Shown piece by piece: positions 17,476 to 24,225 of a DNA stretch of 64,000 nucleotides. Origin of the DNA: Candidatus Saccharimonadota bacterium (lineage in GTDB: Bacteria > Patescibacteriota > Saccharimonadia > Saccharimonadales > Saccharimonadaceae); assembly GCA_030528355.1 (NCBI GenBank), contig JAUMZA010000002.1:43070-107069 (forward strand), in the 5' to 3' direction. Within the stretch, counting starts at the first letter, position 1. Each line of letters opens with the position of its first letter. Under the pieces are notes generated by a model. It had not been told where the DNA came from, ran no database searches, and saw nothing but the letters and a program-made list of their open reading frames with translations. The translations under genes were made by a program, and so were the position numbers.

Positions 17476-17982
17476 ATGGGATTGTTTTCTTATAAAGGAG
17501 ACTATACCTACGAAGGGAGATTTCCCTGCCCCCTGTCATCGATAACAAAGCACTCAAAGCCCACCGAACCGATTGACCTTGTTGAGTACTGCCATCGGAA
17601 ACTCGGCCTTGTGATAACAGTAAAAGTCACCGAGCAAAAGGAGGCCGGCTTTGTGATTGTGCCCTACGAGGTACCGAATCAATCAACACCAAGGACCGTC
17701 CTTGCCCGTGTGTACCGGGTAGATCCAGGCATCGCAAGCGTGACACCTTTCGTACGATTCGCTAAATTCGAGAAGTGGCATCGGCAACACGCATCCACGA
17801 TACGCTTAAAGCGATATGTCACGATCGGCAAACCTGTTAAACCAACCCTTGACATTGGCCACCTTCCTCGTGATGTACGTAACACCAGAAGAGCTCTCGC
17901 CGCAAGACCAGTACAAACGGCAAGCAGCTTTAGCGTACCTCAATGGTATCTCGCAACCCTTCTCTCTGGCTACACCCCCTAG
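17476..17982 (+). CDS. Cassette 1: small soluble protein of unknown function
   Basis: 168 residues, no signal peptide or membrane segment, so probably cytoplasmic. I do not recognise a domain. It is clearly homologous to the products at 18149 and 18861. Shared landmarks are an N-terminal FP-P-SS, IDL-E-C, FVIVPY, TVLARVYR, a TI-LKRY strand, and a C-terminal VP-YL-LL-YT ending. AAGGAG lies 6 nt before the ATG. The stop TAG is embedded in CCTAGG, the same hexamer found in the leader at 17456-17461. It is less like copies 2 and 3 than they are like each other. All neighbours outside the array run on the other strand. Confidence 0.85.
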   Translation: MGLFSYKGDYTYEGRFPCPLSSITKHSKPTEPIDLVEYCHRKLGLVITVKVTEQKEAGFVIVPYEVPNQSTPRTVLARVYRVDPGIASVTPFVRFAKFEKWHRQHASTIRLKRYVTIGKPVKPTLDIGHLPRDVRNTRRALAARPVQTASSFSVPQWYLATLLSGYTP

Positions 17983-17998
17983 GCACCCGCCTACCAAC

Positions 17999-18062
17999 AC
18001 AGCCTGCCAATCCGAGCCTTCCGCTCTTGGCATACCTGCGATTGGTAGGCTGTTTTATTTTT
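17999..18062 (+). terminator. Cassette 1 long terminator
   Basis: A 14-bp stem, ACAGCCTGCCAATC with GATTGGTAGGCTGT (one G-U), encloses an inner GAGC-CTTCC-GCTC hairpin and is followed by TTTTATTTTTT that runs into the -35 of cassette 2. An alternative fold pairs CCTACCAA (17990-17997) with TTGGTAGG. Confidence 0.85.
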
Positions 18063-18090
18063 TGACTTTTTTATCAATACGTGATATAAA
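18062..18090 (+). promoter_or_regulatory. Promoter of cassette 2
   Basis: TTGACT, 17-nt spacer, TATAAA. The -35 is fused to the T-tract of the preceding terminator. Confidence 0.85.
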
Positions 18091-18098
18091 TAATATCA

Positions 18099-18124
18099 AC
18101 AACTGCTCAATCCCGAACAGTTGT
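18099..18124 (+). promoter_or_regulatory. Cassette 2 leader hairpin with AATCCC loop
   Basis: ACAACTG pairs with CAGTTGT; above one C-A mismatch TC/GA closes the six-base loop AATCCC. Confidence 0.75.
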
Positions 18125-18148
18125 CGTACCTAGGAAAAGGAGATTATC

Positions 18149-18658
18149 ATGGGGACATTCACCCGTGAAGTAAAGTATACCCACGACGGAAGATTTCCGC
18201 TCCCGTTTTCATCCATATGGCGGTACCTGCGCCGATCCACTGATACAATCGATCTTGTCGAGCTCTGTTGTTGCGCTCTAGGGGTCGTGGCAGTAACAAG
18301 AGTCGCTGAGCATGAAGAGGCTTGCTTTGTGATTGTGCCCTACAAGGTACTACATCGGCCAACTCCCAACACTGTCCTTGCCCGTGTGTATCGTGCCGAG
18401 CCAACCCTTGCAAGCGTACTAGCCTTGTCAAGCTTTAAGGATTTTAGTGCACTGCATACACAGCACGCCACAACAATACAACTCAAGCGATATATCAAGT
18501 TTGATAAGCCTATTGAATCAGCCTTTGGTGCCGGCCAACTTTCTCGTACGGCACGCAACACAAAAAAGGCGCTTGCCACAGGGTATGTATGCACAGCGGG
18601 TAGATTTAGCGTACCGCAAGACTACCTAGATAGCCTTCTCTCTGATCATACCTCCTAG
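18149..18658 (+). CDS. Cassette 2: paralogue of cassette 1 protein, unknown function
   Basis: 169 residues, soluble, no recognised domain. The body matches cassettes 1 and 3 in the core FVIVPYKV, TVLARVYRAEP, HATTIQLKRYIKFDKP and the FSVPQDYLDSLL ending. The N-terminal quarter is variable and holds a cysteine run (ELCCCALG). AAGGAG lies 6 nt before ATG. Leader and trailer are almost identical to those of cassette 3, and CCTAGG again flanks the ORF on both sides (18129-18134 and 18654-18659, the latter containing the stop). Conserved flanks with more divergent coding sequence suggest duplication followed by divergence or exchange of ORFs. Confidence 0.85.
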   Translation: MGTFTREVKYTHDGRFPLPFSSIWRYLRRSTDTIDLVELCCCALGVVAVTRVAEHEEACFVIVPYKVLHRPTPNTVLARVYRAEPTLASVLALSSFKDFSALHTQHATTIQLKRYIKFDKPIESAFGAGQLSRTARNTKKALATGYVCTAGRFSVPQDYLDSLLSDHTS

Positions 18659-18674
18659 GCACCCGCCTACCAAC

Positions 18675-18737
18675 ACAGTCTACCAATCCGAGCCTCCCGC
18701 TCTTGGTATGTCTGCGATTGGTAGGCTGTTTTATTTT
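18675..18737 (+). terminator. Cassette 2 long terminator
   Basis: ACAGTCTACCAATC pairs with GATTGGTAGGCTGT, followed by TTTTATTTT. Relative to cassette 1 the inner TGCCAA/TTGGCA pairing has changed to TACCAA/TTGGTA, a compensatory change. Confidence 0.85.
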
Positions 18738-18774
18738 GGGTCGCAAATTGTATTAATTTCAAGATTGTAAGGTA

Positions 18775-18802
18775 TTGACTTTTTGTAAATTTGTACTATA
18801 AA
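18775..18802 (+). promoter_or_regulatory. Promoter of cassette 3
   Basis: TTGACT, 16-nt spacer, TATAAA. Confidence 0.8.
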
Positions 18803-18810
18803 TAGTAATA

Positions 18811-18836
18811 ACAACTGCTCAATCCCGAACAGTTGT
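18811..18836 (+). promoter_or_regulatory. Cassette 3 leader hairpin with AATCCC loop
   Basis: Same stem and loop sequence as cassette 2, nine nucleotides behind the -10. Confidence 0.75.
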
Positions 18837-18860
18837 CGTACCTAGGAGAAGGAGATTATC

Positions 18861-19367
18861 ATGGGAGTATTCACCTATACGGTAGATTACACCTGCGAAG
18901 GAAGCTTCCCTTTACCCTTTTCATCCTTAGGGATGCATCCCCACTCTATTGATCCAATCGATCTTACCGAGCTCTGCGAAGAGGGTGTAGGACTTGTTAT
19001 AAGAACAAAAGCTGCCGAACGCAAGGAGGCTTGCTTTGTAGTAGTGCCTTACAAGGTGCAACAGCAGCTTATGTCAAAAACGGTCCTTGCCCGTGTGTAT
19101 CGTGCCGAGCCAAACATCGTAAGAATGATGCGTTTTTCGGAATTTGATAATTTCAGAAGATTCCACACGCAGCATGATGCAACAATACAACTCAAGCGAT
19201 ATATCAAGTTTGATGAACCTGTTGAAGCAACACGCAGTGCCGAGGATCACTCTGACACCGCACGAAGCACGGTAAAAGCACTTGCCACAGGGCATGTATC
19301 TAAAATAGGAGGATTTACTGTGCCGCAGGATTATCTAGAGGATCTCCTTGCTGGCTACACCCCCTAG
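18861..19367 (+). CDS. Cassette 3: paralogue of cassette 1 and 2 proteins, unknown function
   Basis: 168 residues, soluble, unrecognised. It shares with cassette 2 nearly the whole central block (EACFVVVPYKV, TVLARVYRAEPN, ATIQLKRYIKFDEP) and the KALATGHV and FTVPQDYLEDLLAGYTP ending, while residues about 20-50 and 120-135 differ. The leader (AAGGAG, 6-nt gap) and the trailer follow the array pattern. CCTAGG at 18841-18846 and 19363-19368 bounds the ORF. Cytoplasmic location is inferred from the lack of a signal peptide. Confidence 0.85.
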   Translation: MGVFTYTVDYTCEGSFPLPFSSLGMHPHSIDPIDLTELCEEGVGLVIRTKAAERKEACFVVVPYKVQQQLMSKTVLARVYRAEPNIVRMMRFSEFDNFRRFHTQHDATIQLKRYIKFDEPVEATRSAEDHSDTARSTVKALATGHVSKIGGFTVPQDYLEDLLAGYTP

Positions 19368-19383
19368 GCACCCGCCTACCAAC

Positions 19384-19445
19384 ACAGCCTGCCAGTCCGA
19401 GCCTTCCGCTCTTGGCATGCCTGCGATTGGTAGGCTGTTTTCTTT
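19384..19445 (+). terminator. Cassette 3 long terminator
   Basis: ACAGCCTGCCAGTC pairs with GATTGGTAGGCTGT (G-U pairs), followed by TTTTCTTTTT; inner GAGC/GCTC hairpin as in cassettes 1 and 2. Confidence 0.85.
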
Positions 19446-19484
19446 TTCAGCCACCGAGCCGGTTTACTGAATCATTGCCAGAAC

Positions 19485-19513
19485 TTGACTTTTTTATAAA
19501 TGTGTGCTATAAG
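19485..19513 (+). promoter_or_regulatory. Promoter of cassette 4
   Basis: TTGACT, 17-nt spacer starting TTTTTATA, TATAAG. Confidence 0.85.
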
Positions 19514-19521
19514 TAATAATA

Positions 19522-19547
19522 ACTTTTGTTCAATCCCGAACAGAAGT
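19522..19547 (+). promoter_or_regulatory. Cassette 4 leader hairpin with AATCCC loop
   Basis: ACTTTTGTTC pairs over 10 bp (one U-G) with GAACAGAAGT. Both sides of the lower stem differ from cassettes 2 and 3, yet pairing and loop are kept. Confidence 0.8.
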
Positions 19548-19571
19548 CGGTCCTATTGGAAGGAATTCATC

Positions 19572-19958
19572 ATGTCGGACAATACTCTGGCATACATTGG
19601 CTACGACGCTATCAACCTGCTCACTCTTGATCCCAAGAAAGACGCACTCTATGTCACCACCGATGGCAACGAAACGTTTATCATCGAACGTGCCGATAGC
19701 AAACCTGCCAACACGCAAGAAGAAGTTCGCATCAATCTGTTTAGAGACACCGCCAATACCAGCAAAGGCACTTTTTCAGCAACTGCTGAAAACCCAATCT
19801 TTTTACCAATACTTGTAGCTGTAGGAAAACATATGGCACTCCATATTACGTCTTACAACTCAAATCGCCTTTCACGCGGCATGGTTCTTACCACCAAAAC
19901 AGTACGCAGCATCACTGTTGTCCCTCTTGATATGGTACCCCCCATGACAGGCAACTAG
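19572..19958 (+). CDS. Cassette 4: small soluble protein, probably a distant member of the cassette family
   Basis: 128 residues from the ATG at 19572, chosen because it lies behind GGAAGGA and at the same distance from the hairpin as in the other cassettes; an upstream in-frame ATG would lie inside the promoter. No domain, signal peptide or membrane segment is recognised. Sequence identity to cassettes 1-3 is low, but the order of hydrophobic strands is similar (ETFIIERA, VRINLFRDT, GKHMALHITSYN, SITVVPLDMV). The trailer begins at the stop codon, as in the other cassettes. Confidence 0.8.
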   Translation: MSDNTLAYIGYDAINLLTLDPKKDALYVTTDGNETFIIERADSKPANTQEEVRINLFRDTANTSKGTFSATAENPIFLPILVAVGKHMALHITSYNSNRLSRGMVLTTKTVRSITVVPLDMVPPMTGN

Positions 19959-20030
19959 CCCACTGATTAAGCCCTCCGATTGAGCCTTGTGGCTCTCGTG
20001 CAGCATAGTTTAATCGGTGGGCTTAATTTT
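19957..20030 (+). terminator. Cassette 4 long terminator
   Basis: AGCCCACTGATTAA pairs with TTAATCGGTGGGCT (one U-G) around an inner GAGCC-TTGT-GGCTC hairpin. TTAATTTT follows. The layout matches cassettes 1-3 but the sequence is different. Confidence 0.8.
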
Positions 20031-20034
20031 ATAG

Positions 20035-20063
20035 TTGACTTTTTTATAGATATATGCTTAAAT
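20035..20063 (+). promoter_or_regulatory. Promoter of cassette 5
   Basis: TTGACT, 17-nt spacer starting TTTTTATA, TTAAAT. Confidence 0.75.
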
Positions 20064-20071
20064 ATAACTAC

Positions 20072-20095
20072 CTTTTGCTCAATCCCGGGCAAAAG
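20072..20095 (+). promoter_or_regulatory. Cassette 5 leader hairpin with AATCCC loop
   Basis: CTTTTGCTC pairs over 9 bp (one U-G) with GGGCAAAAG around AATCCC. Confidence 0.8.
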
Positions 20096-20119
20096 CAGCA
20101 CCTAGAAAAGGAGATTCCG

Positions 20120-20551
20120 ATGTCTAAAAGGCCATCACTCCCTAAGGCAATCACCGATCTACTGCAAGCAGAGTGGTACGTTGACCTCAAGCGGCTACTC
20201 GATGAGAAAGAAGCCCTGCTGCTACGAAACATCAGCGGATCCTTCTACCTAATCGTGCCACAAACCGCTAAGCCGAACCACCTTGCCCCGGTAGACTCAC
20301 TGATTGTGCATATCTACGAACTTGAAGATTGTGCACTCAAAGGCGCTCGAGCAGTCACCAAGAAATTCTTGCGTGGCAACCCAAAGCGTACCGTCGCCCT
20401 TATGGATAGAAGTGTCACGGTGAACAGTTCATTGGCCGCCAGCGTCCTGCAATCCGATTTGGGTTCAGCCCGGCACCAAGAACTCATCATAAACTACTCT
20501 CCTATACTAGCAATGCGTACCGTTTCTATGCCAGATGACCTAGAACGGTAG
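20120..20551 (+). CDS. Cassette 5: small soluble protein, probably a distant member of the cassette family
   Basis: 143 residues from the ATG at 20120, behind AAAAGGAG; a longer in-frame start at 20054 lies within the promoter and is rejected. No signal peptide. Alignable landmarks with cassettes 1-3 are FYLIVPQ (their FVIVPY), SLIVHIYELE (their VLARVYR-E), RTVALMDRSVTV (their TIRLKRYVTI) and a C-terminal TVSMPDDLE (their FSVPQ-YL). This supports common ancestry by eye only. Function is unknown. Confidence 0.8.
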   Translation: MSKRPSLPKAITDLLQAEWYVDLKRLLDEKEALLLRNISGSFYLIVPQTAKPNHLAPVDSLIVHIYELEDCALKGARAVTKKFLRGNPKRTVALMDRSVTVNSSLAASVLQSDLGSARHQELIINYSPILAMRTVSMPDDLER

Positions 20552-20562
20552 CCCATCAATCC

Positions 20563-20629
20563 ACAGCCCACCCCAATTATGCATATTGCTTTTTGGTACC
20601 ACGCTTGGTTGGTGGGCTGTTTTCTTTTC
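20563..20629 (+). terminator. Cassette 5 terminator
   Basis: ACAGCCCACC pairs with GGTGGGCTGT, followed by TTTTCTTTT. It ends about 10 nt before the 3' end of the opposing ABC permease gene. Confidence 0.8.
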
Positions 20630-20638
20630 TGTAAGTAG

Positions 20639-22003
20639 CTATTCGGTTCGCAACGCCTCGATTGGATCAAGCTTGGCCGCCTTGCGACTTGGCAAAAAGC
20701 CCGCCACAATCGCCACAAGCATCAACACCAACACCACAGCAGCTGCGGAGATTGGCTGAAAAATCAGTAGTGAATGCTCGCCAAAGTTCAAACTTTTTGA
20801 AATCCACGGATTTGCTGCCGTCGCGGCCGCCCACGCACCCAACACGCCAATCGCACCACCAATAAAGCCAATCCAAGCAGCTTCGTAGCGGAACATACGG
20901 CCAATGTCGCGCCTTGAAGCGCCTAGTGCTTTCATCAAGCCAATCTGCTGCGTGCGCTCAAGCACCGAAATGTACATGGTGTTAACGATACCAAAAATGC
21001 TCACAATCAGCGCCAGCAAACCAAAGCCAAGCACGATATTCTGCAGCACATTTACAAAGGTAAATAGCATACCTTGCACATCTTTCGAGGTAAGCGCCGC
21101 CAAATTCAGTTCCTTTTTGAGCGCTTCTTTGACATCTTCTGGATTTTTGCCATCCACCACTGTTGCCGTCACGCTGACATATTTTTGATGATGATCGGTG
21201 CCGATGGTCGAAAATTCAGCCAATTCTTTTGCCGCCGCCAAGCTAACGTAGGCATTTGGCGTATTAGTGGCTTGTTCTGGCGATTTTTTTGAAACCGCCA
21301 CGATTTTTAGATCTTTGTGCATCAGCTTACTGCTGGTTAGCTCACGCACACCTGCCTCGCCGCGCGTAGCGTAGACTTTGGCAATATCCGCCTCGCTGAC
21401 GTTTTGCGGCAACTGCTCGACCGTCATTTGCACCGTGGTGCCAATCAGTGATTCTGGCGATACTTTCAGCTCTTCGGCATATGCCGCCGGGACGATCATT
21501 TCGTTATCCGCCAACTGCACACCCTTATCCATCGCCTTGCCCGCCGCCGATTCAACCCGAATGCCACTATCACGCATCATCACCTCGCCGGTGTATTTTT
21601 TATCCGGCTTGGCGCTAAATGTAAAATATTTTGGCTGCAACTGATACAGCGGCGCCACATTTTTCAAGTCACTGCGCGCCTCGAGCTTCGCCAAATCATC
21701 TGGCGTCACCGCTTGATATTCGCGGCCGTAGTACGTCGCCTTATCTGGATTGTATTCTTTTAGCGCCGCCTGACTACCGCCGCCCACGCCAAATGTTTCT
21801 GTATTTTTTGCGATAATCAACCCCTGCGGATCAATGTTGCTACTGATAATGCGGTCAACATACTGGCGCGCACCCTCGCCCGCCATTAGGCTAGCCATAA
21901 TGGCAAAACCGCCCACGGCAATCGCCACGCTGGTTAGCAAGGTTCGCATTTTTGCGCGGCGCAAATTTCGCCCCGATCGTCGCACGATATCAAGCATTCT
22001 CAT
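20639..22003 (-). CDS. MacB-type ABC transporter permease
   Basis: 454 residues: N-terminal TM helix (LLTSVAIAVGGFAIMASLMAG), a periplasmic-type domain of about 250 residues, then three C-terminal helices of the FtsX fold (IVLGFGLLALIVSIFGIVNTMYI, GFIGGAIGVLGAWAAATAA, AAAVVLVLMLVAIVAGFLP). The coupling segment TQQIGLMKALGASRRDIGRMF is typical of MacB/LolC permeases. It overlaps its ATPase gene by 4 nt (ATGA). Such pairs extrude peptides or lipoproteins or transmit envelope signals; no substrate can be named. Its codons look richer in GC-ending forms than the cassette genes beside it. Confidence 0.9.
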   Translation of the reverse strand: MRMLDIVRRSGRNLRRAKMRTLLTSVAIAVGGFAIMASLMAGEGARQYVDRIISSNIDPQGLIIAKNTETFGVGGGSQAALKEYNPDKATYYGREYQAVTPDDLAKLEARSDLKNVAPLYQLQPKYFTFSAKPDKKYTGEVMMRDSGIRVESAAGKAMDKGVQLADNEMIVPAAYAEELKVSPESLIGTTVQMTVEQLPQNVSEADIAKVYATRGEAGVRELTSSKLMHKDLKIVAVSKKSPEQATNTPNAYVSLAAAKELAEFSTIGTDHHQKYVSVTATVVDGKNPEDVKEALKKELNLAALTSKDVQGMLFTFVNVLQNIVLGFGLLALIVSIFGIVNTMYISVLERTQQIGLMKALGASRRDIGRMFRYEAAWIGFIGGAIGVLGAWAAATAANPWISKSLNFGEHSLLIFQPISAAAVVLVLMLVAIVAGFLPSRKAAKLDPIEALRTE

Positions 22004-22749
22004 GACGCTACCTCCTTTTTGGCTGTCTTTTTTGTGGTTGGTGCTTTGGCGGATGCTTTTAATGCATCGGTGCGATTATCGCACACCTCTACAACCTTGC
22101 CATCTTTAATGCGCACGAGCATTTCGCAGCGGCGCGCCAAATCTTCATCGTGGGTAACAATAATGAGCGTTGCCTGCTTGCGCTGCTGATAATCAAACAG
22201 CAAATCTTCTACCACGCGGGCCGTTGCCGAATCGAGGTTGCCAGTTGGCTCATCGGCAAACAAAATGCGTGGCTCGCCAGCAATGGCGCGGGCAATCGCC
22301 AGGCGCTGTTTTTGTCCACCCGAAAGATCTTTGGCTTTTGATTGCGCCTTTTGCTCGAGCTCAACTGCCTCGAGCGCCGCCATAATGCGCTCCTTGCGCT
22401 GATGACGCGGCACACCCGCCGTCTCAAGCGAAAGACTCACATTGTTATAGCAAGTTTCGCCGCCCTCCACAAAAAAGCTTTGAAAAATAAAACCCATTTT
22501 TTGTGCCCTAAAAGCGTCTGTAGCCCGTGGCTTAAGTTGCAAAATATCCTCGCCATCCACCAGCACCTCGCCTTTTTGCGGCTTATCTAGGCCTGAAATT
22601 GCATGCATTAAAGTAGATTTACCCGAGCCAGACTTGCCCAAAATCGCCACCGAAGTATTGTCTGGAATCTCCAAACTCACATCATCGAGCGCGGTAAAAA
22701 GATTCTGCTTTTTACCGTACGTTTTGGTAATATGCTTGGCGTGTATCAT
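22000..22749 (-). CDS. LolD/MacB-type ABC transporter ATP-binding protein
   Basis: 249 residues: Walker [11 protein letters not shown] near residue 36, Q-loop FIFQSFF, signature [15 protein letters not shown], Walker [13 protein letters not shown] and H-loop IVTHD. A lysine/alanine-rich tail of about 25 residues follows the ATPase fold. It energises the permease encoded directly downstream. AAAGGAGG lies before the ATG. No membrane-fusion protein or outer-membrane partner is in the window, as expected for a cell with a single membrane. Confidence 0.93.
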   Translation of the reverse strand: MIHAKHITKTYGKKQNLFTALDDVSLEIPDNTSVAILGKSGSGKSTLMHAISGLDKPQKGEVLVDGEDILQLKPRATDAFRAQKMGFIFQSFFVEGGETCYNNVSLSLETAGVPRHQRKERIMAALEAVELEQKAQSKAKDLSGGQKQRLAIARAIAGEPRILFADEPTGNLDSATARVVEDLLFDYQQRKQATLIIVTHDEDLARRCEMLVRIKDGKVVEVCDNRTDALKASAKAPTTKKTAKKEVAS

Positions 22750-22873
22750 TCTGTCCTCCTTTGCGACACTTGTCTACTACTTTTATTATACACGCTTTAG
22801 TAGGTTGAGTGCAGACCTATAGTGTTACAGGTACCGACAGAATCACGACCTCAAACCTGAAACCTGAATCAAA

Positions 22874-23139
22874 TCAGATCGTCGGATCTCCGGCTCCAGC
22901 GGCGTCATATAGCGCCCTGACAGCCACAAGCATCCTTTGCTGAATACGTAAATCATCTTTAACGCGAGTGTTAAAAAAATCCTCTATCGAATCGGGATAT
23001 TCCTCGTCCGGTGTGTCATACAAAAAAGCCTCTTGCAGCACTTTTTTATCTTCGGGTGAAATATCATCAAAAAATCTGGATGAAAATCGTAAAGCCACTC
23101 AAGTCGAGTCTGCAACTCAAGGTATTTACTGTATTCCAT
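22874..23139 (-). pseudogene. Small acidic hypothetical protein interrupted by a frameshift
   Basis: Two overlapping minus-strand frames join into one sensible protein. The first part (MEYSKYLELQTRLEWLYDFHPDF) continues, after a one-base shift at the A6 run at 23069-23074 (T6 on the coding strand), into DDISPEDKKVLQEAFLYD and on to AGAGDPTI at 22874. Restoring one T gives a continuous protein of about 88 residues. No domain is recognised. It is either a decayed gene, a slippage site or a sequencing error in the homopolymer. A longer first-frame start at 23169 exists. Confidence 0.55.
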
Positions 23140-23193
23140 GCTGGTATTCAATACAACTAATTTTAGCACATATCAGCTGGCTACAAACTTTAT

Positions 23194-23222
23194 TTGCAAT
23201 ATTATATATGAATTGATACTAT
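23194..23222 (+). promoter_or_regulatory. Promoter of the small gene at 23335
   Basis: TTGCAA, 17-nt spacer, TACTAT. It implies a leader of about 105 nt that contains an 8-bp hairpin (GCGGAGAA with TTCTCCGC) just before the Shine-Dalgarno. Confidence 0.6.
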
Positions 23223-23334
23223 GACAATAGCTTCTGCAATCAGCAAAGGCCGACATTTCACCAAGTCCCATTGGCTGAGATGTGAAAATTTGCGGAGAAC
23301 AACCTTCTCCGCCCGACTCCACGAGGAGTTAATT

Positions 23335-23538
23335 ATGGGATGGAATCTTTTTGCTGAAAACGAGGACGAGAAAGTTCTCGAGAAGCAGCGAGATGACGGC
23401 GGAACTGAGTATCCACACTTCTACAAGGATGAGTCTCTCTCACAAGAAGCCTCCGCCAGCAGGGAGAAGGGTCGGGATCATGACCATATCACTTTTTACC
23501 CTGATGGAAGTACGAAGTATGATTCGACTCAGCTCTAG
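23335..23538 (+). CDS. Small hydrophilic protein, unknown function
   Basis: 67 residues from the ATG at 23335, chosen because GAGGAG lies about 8 nt upstream and family-like sequence would not include the upstream leader. The product is very charged (AENEDEKVLEKQRDD) and ends in HITFYPDGSTKYDSTQL, which could be a short beta hairpin. No signal peptide, membrane helix or known domain. It has its own promoter and long leader and is transcribed opposite to most neighbours, like the cassettes at 17-20 kb, but shares no sequence with them. Confidence 0.65.
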   Translation: MGWNLFAENEDEKVLEKQRDDGGTEYPHFYKDESLSQEASASREKGRDHDHITFYPDGSTKYDSTQL

Positions 23539-23604
23539 CTAAGATTCATACCTAGACATGTCACAAAACTGTCTATTTTACTCGGTAATTTGAATTTCAT
23601 CTTT

Positions 23605-24183
23605 ATGCCACAAACCCACACACTTATTCGCAACAATATAGAAAGCTTCTGGCTTGACAAAACAAAGCAAATAACTAACGAAAACAGTCTAAGGCTGTTT
23701 GTATGCGAATACATAGATTTACTAGGAGCTGATTATGATGCCTCTATTGCAAAGGCACTTCTCCAGCTTCAGCACGTAAGCAATCCGTCACTACAGCCGC
23801 TAGCTGACGAGCTTATCAACCTTGCAATATCAATCCGCAGCGAACACGACATAGCCACCCGCCTGCAATTGTGGCAAAAGGTGGCAATGCTTGCCCGTTA
23901 CAAAAAGAAAGTCACCGGCTTAGAGGTCAATCTCACAACCAGAAAAGAGGTTATTGCATACATTACACTACTTCTATCTGATACGTACTCCCAGCTATGG
24001 CCACCGCATGACATCGCCTACAAGATTGTCAATGTCATGGCACATTACGATATACAAAAAGACGATTCGCTTCTGTATACAATCTGGGACTTGGCAACAG
24101 AAATAGAAACAATGACCACTTTAGAAATGAATACCACAAATAAGTGGAGTAGCCTTGTGCGATTGGGCAAGAAGCTCGCTTAA
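23605..24183 (+). CDS. Hypothetical helical protein
   Basis: About 192 residues from the ATG at 23605 (MPQTHTLIRNNIESFW); an in-frame ATG at 23590 adds five residues and cannot be excluded, since neither has a Shine-Dalgarno. The sequence is predicted mainly helical and soluble, rich in leucine, with no known motif. It ends before the convergent uppP gene. Function unknown. Confidence 0.65.
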   Translation: MPQTHTLIRNNIESFWLDKTKQITNENSLRLFVCEYIDLLGADYDASIAKALLQLQHVSNPSLQPLADELINLAISIRSEHDIATRLQLWQKVAMLARYKKKVTGLEVNLTTRKEVIAYITLLLSDTYSQLWPPHDIAYKIVNVMAHYDIQKDDSLLYTIWDLATEIETMTTLEMNTTNKWSSLVRLGKKLA

Positions 24184-24225
24184 ATAGCACACAAAGCTTG
24201 TACGTATCCAAATAAGAACCAGAAC

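Noticed and set aside
17389-20630. Integron-like cassette array with attC sites
   Set aside because: The palindromic trailers end in T-tracts and directly precede promoters, which is terminator logic. There is no integrase, no attI, each cassette has its own promoter, and core sites RYYYAAC/GTTRRRY are not properly present.
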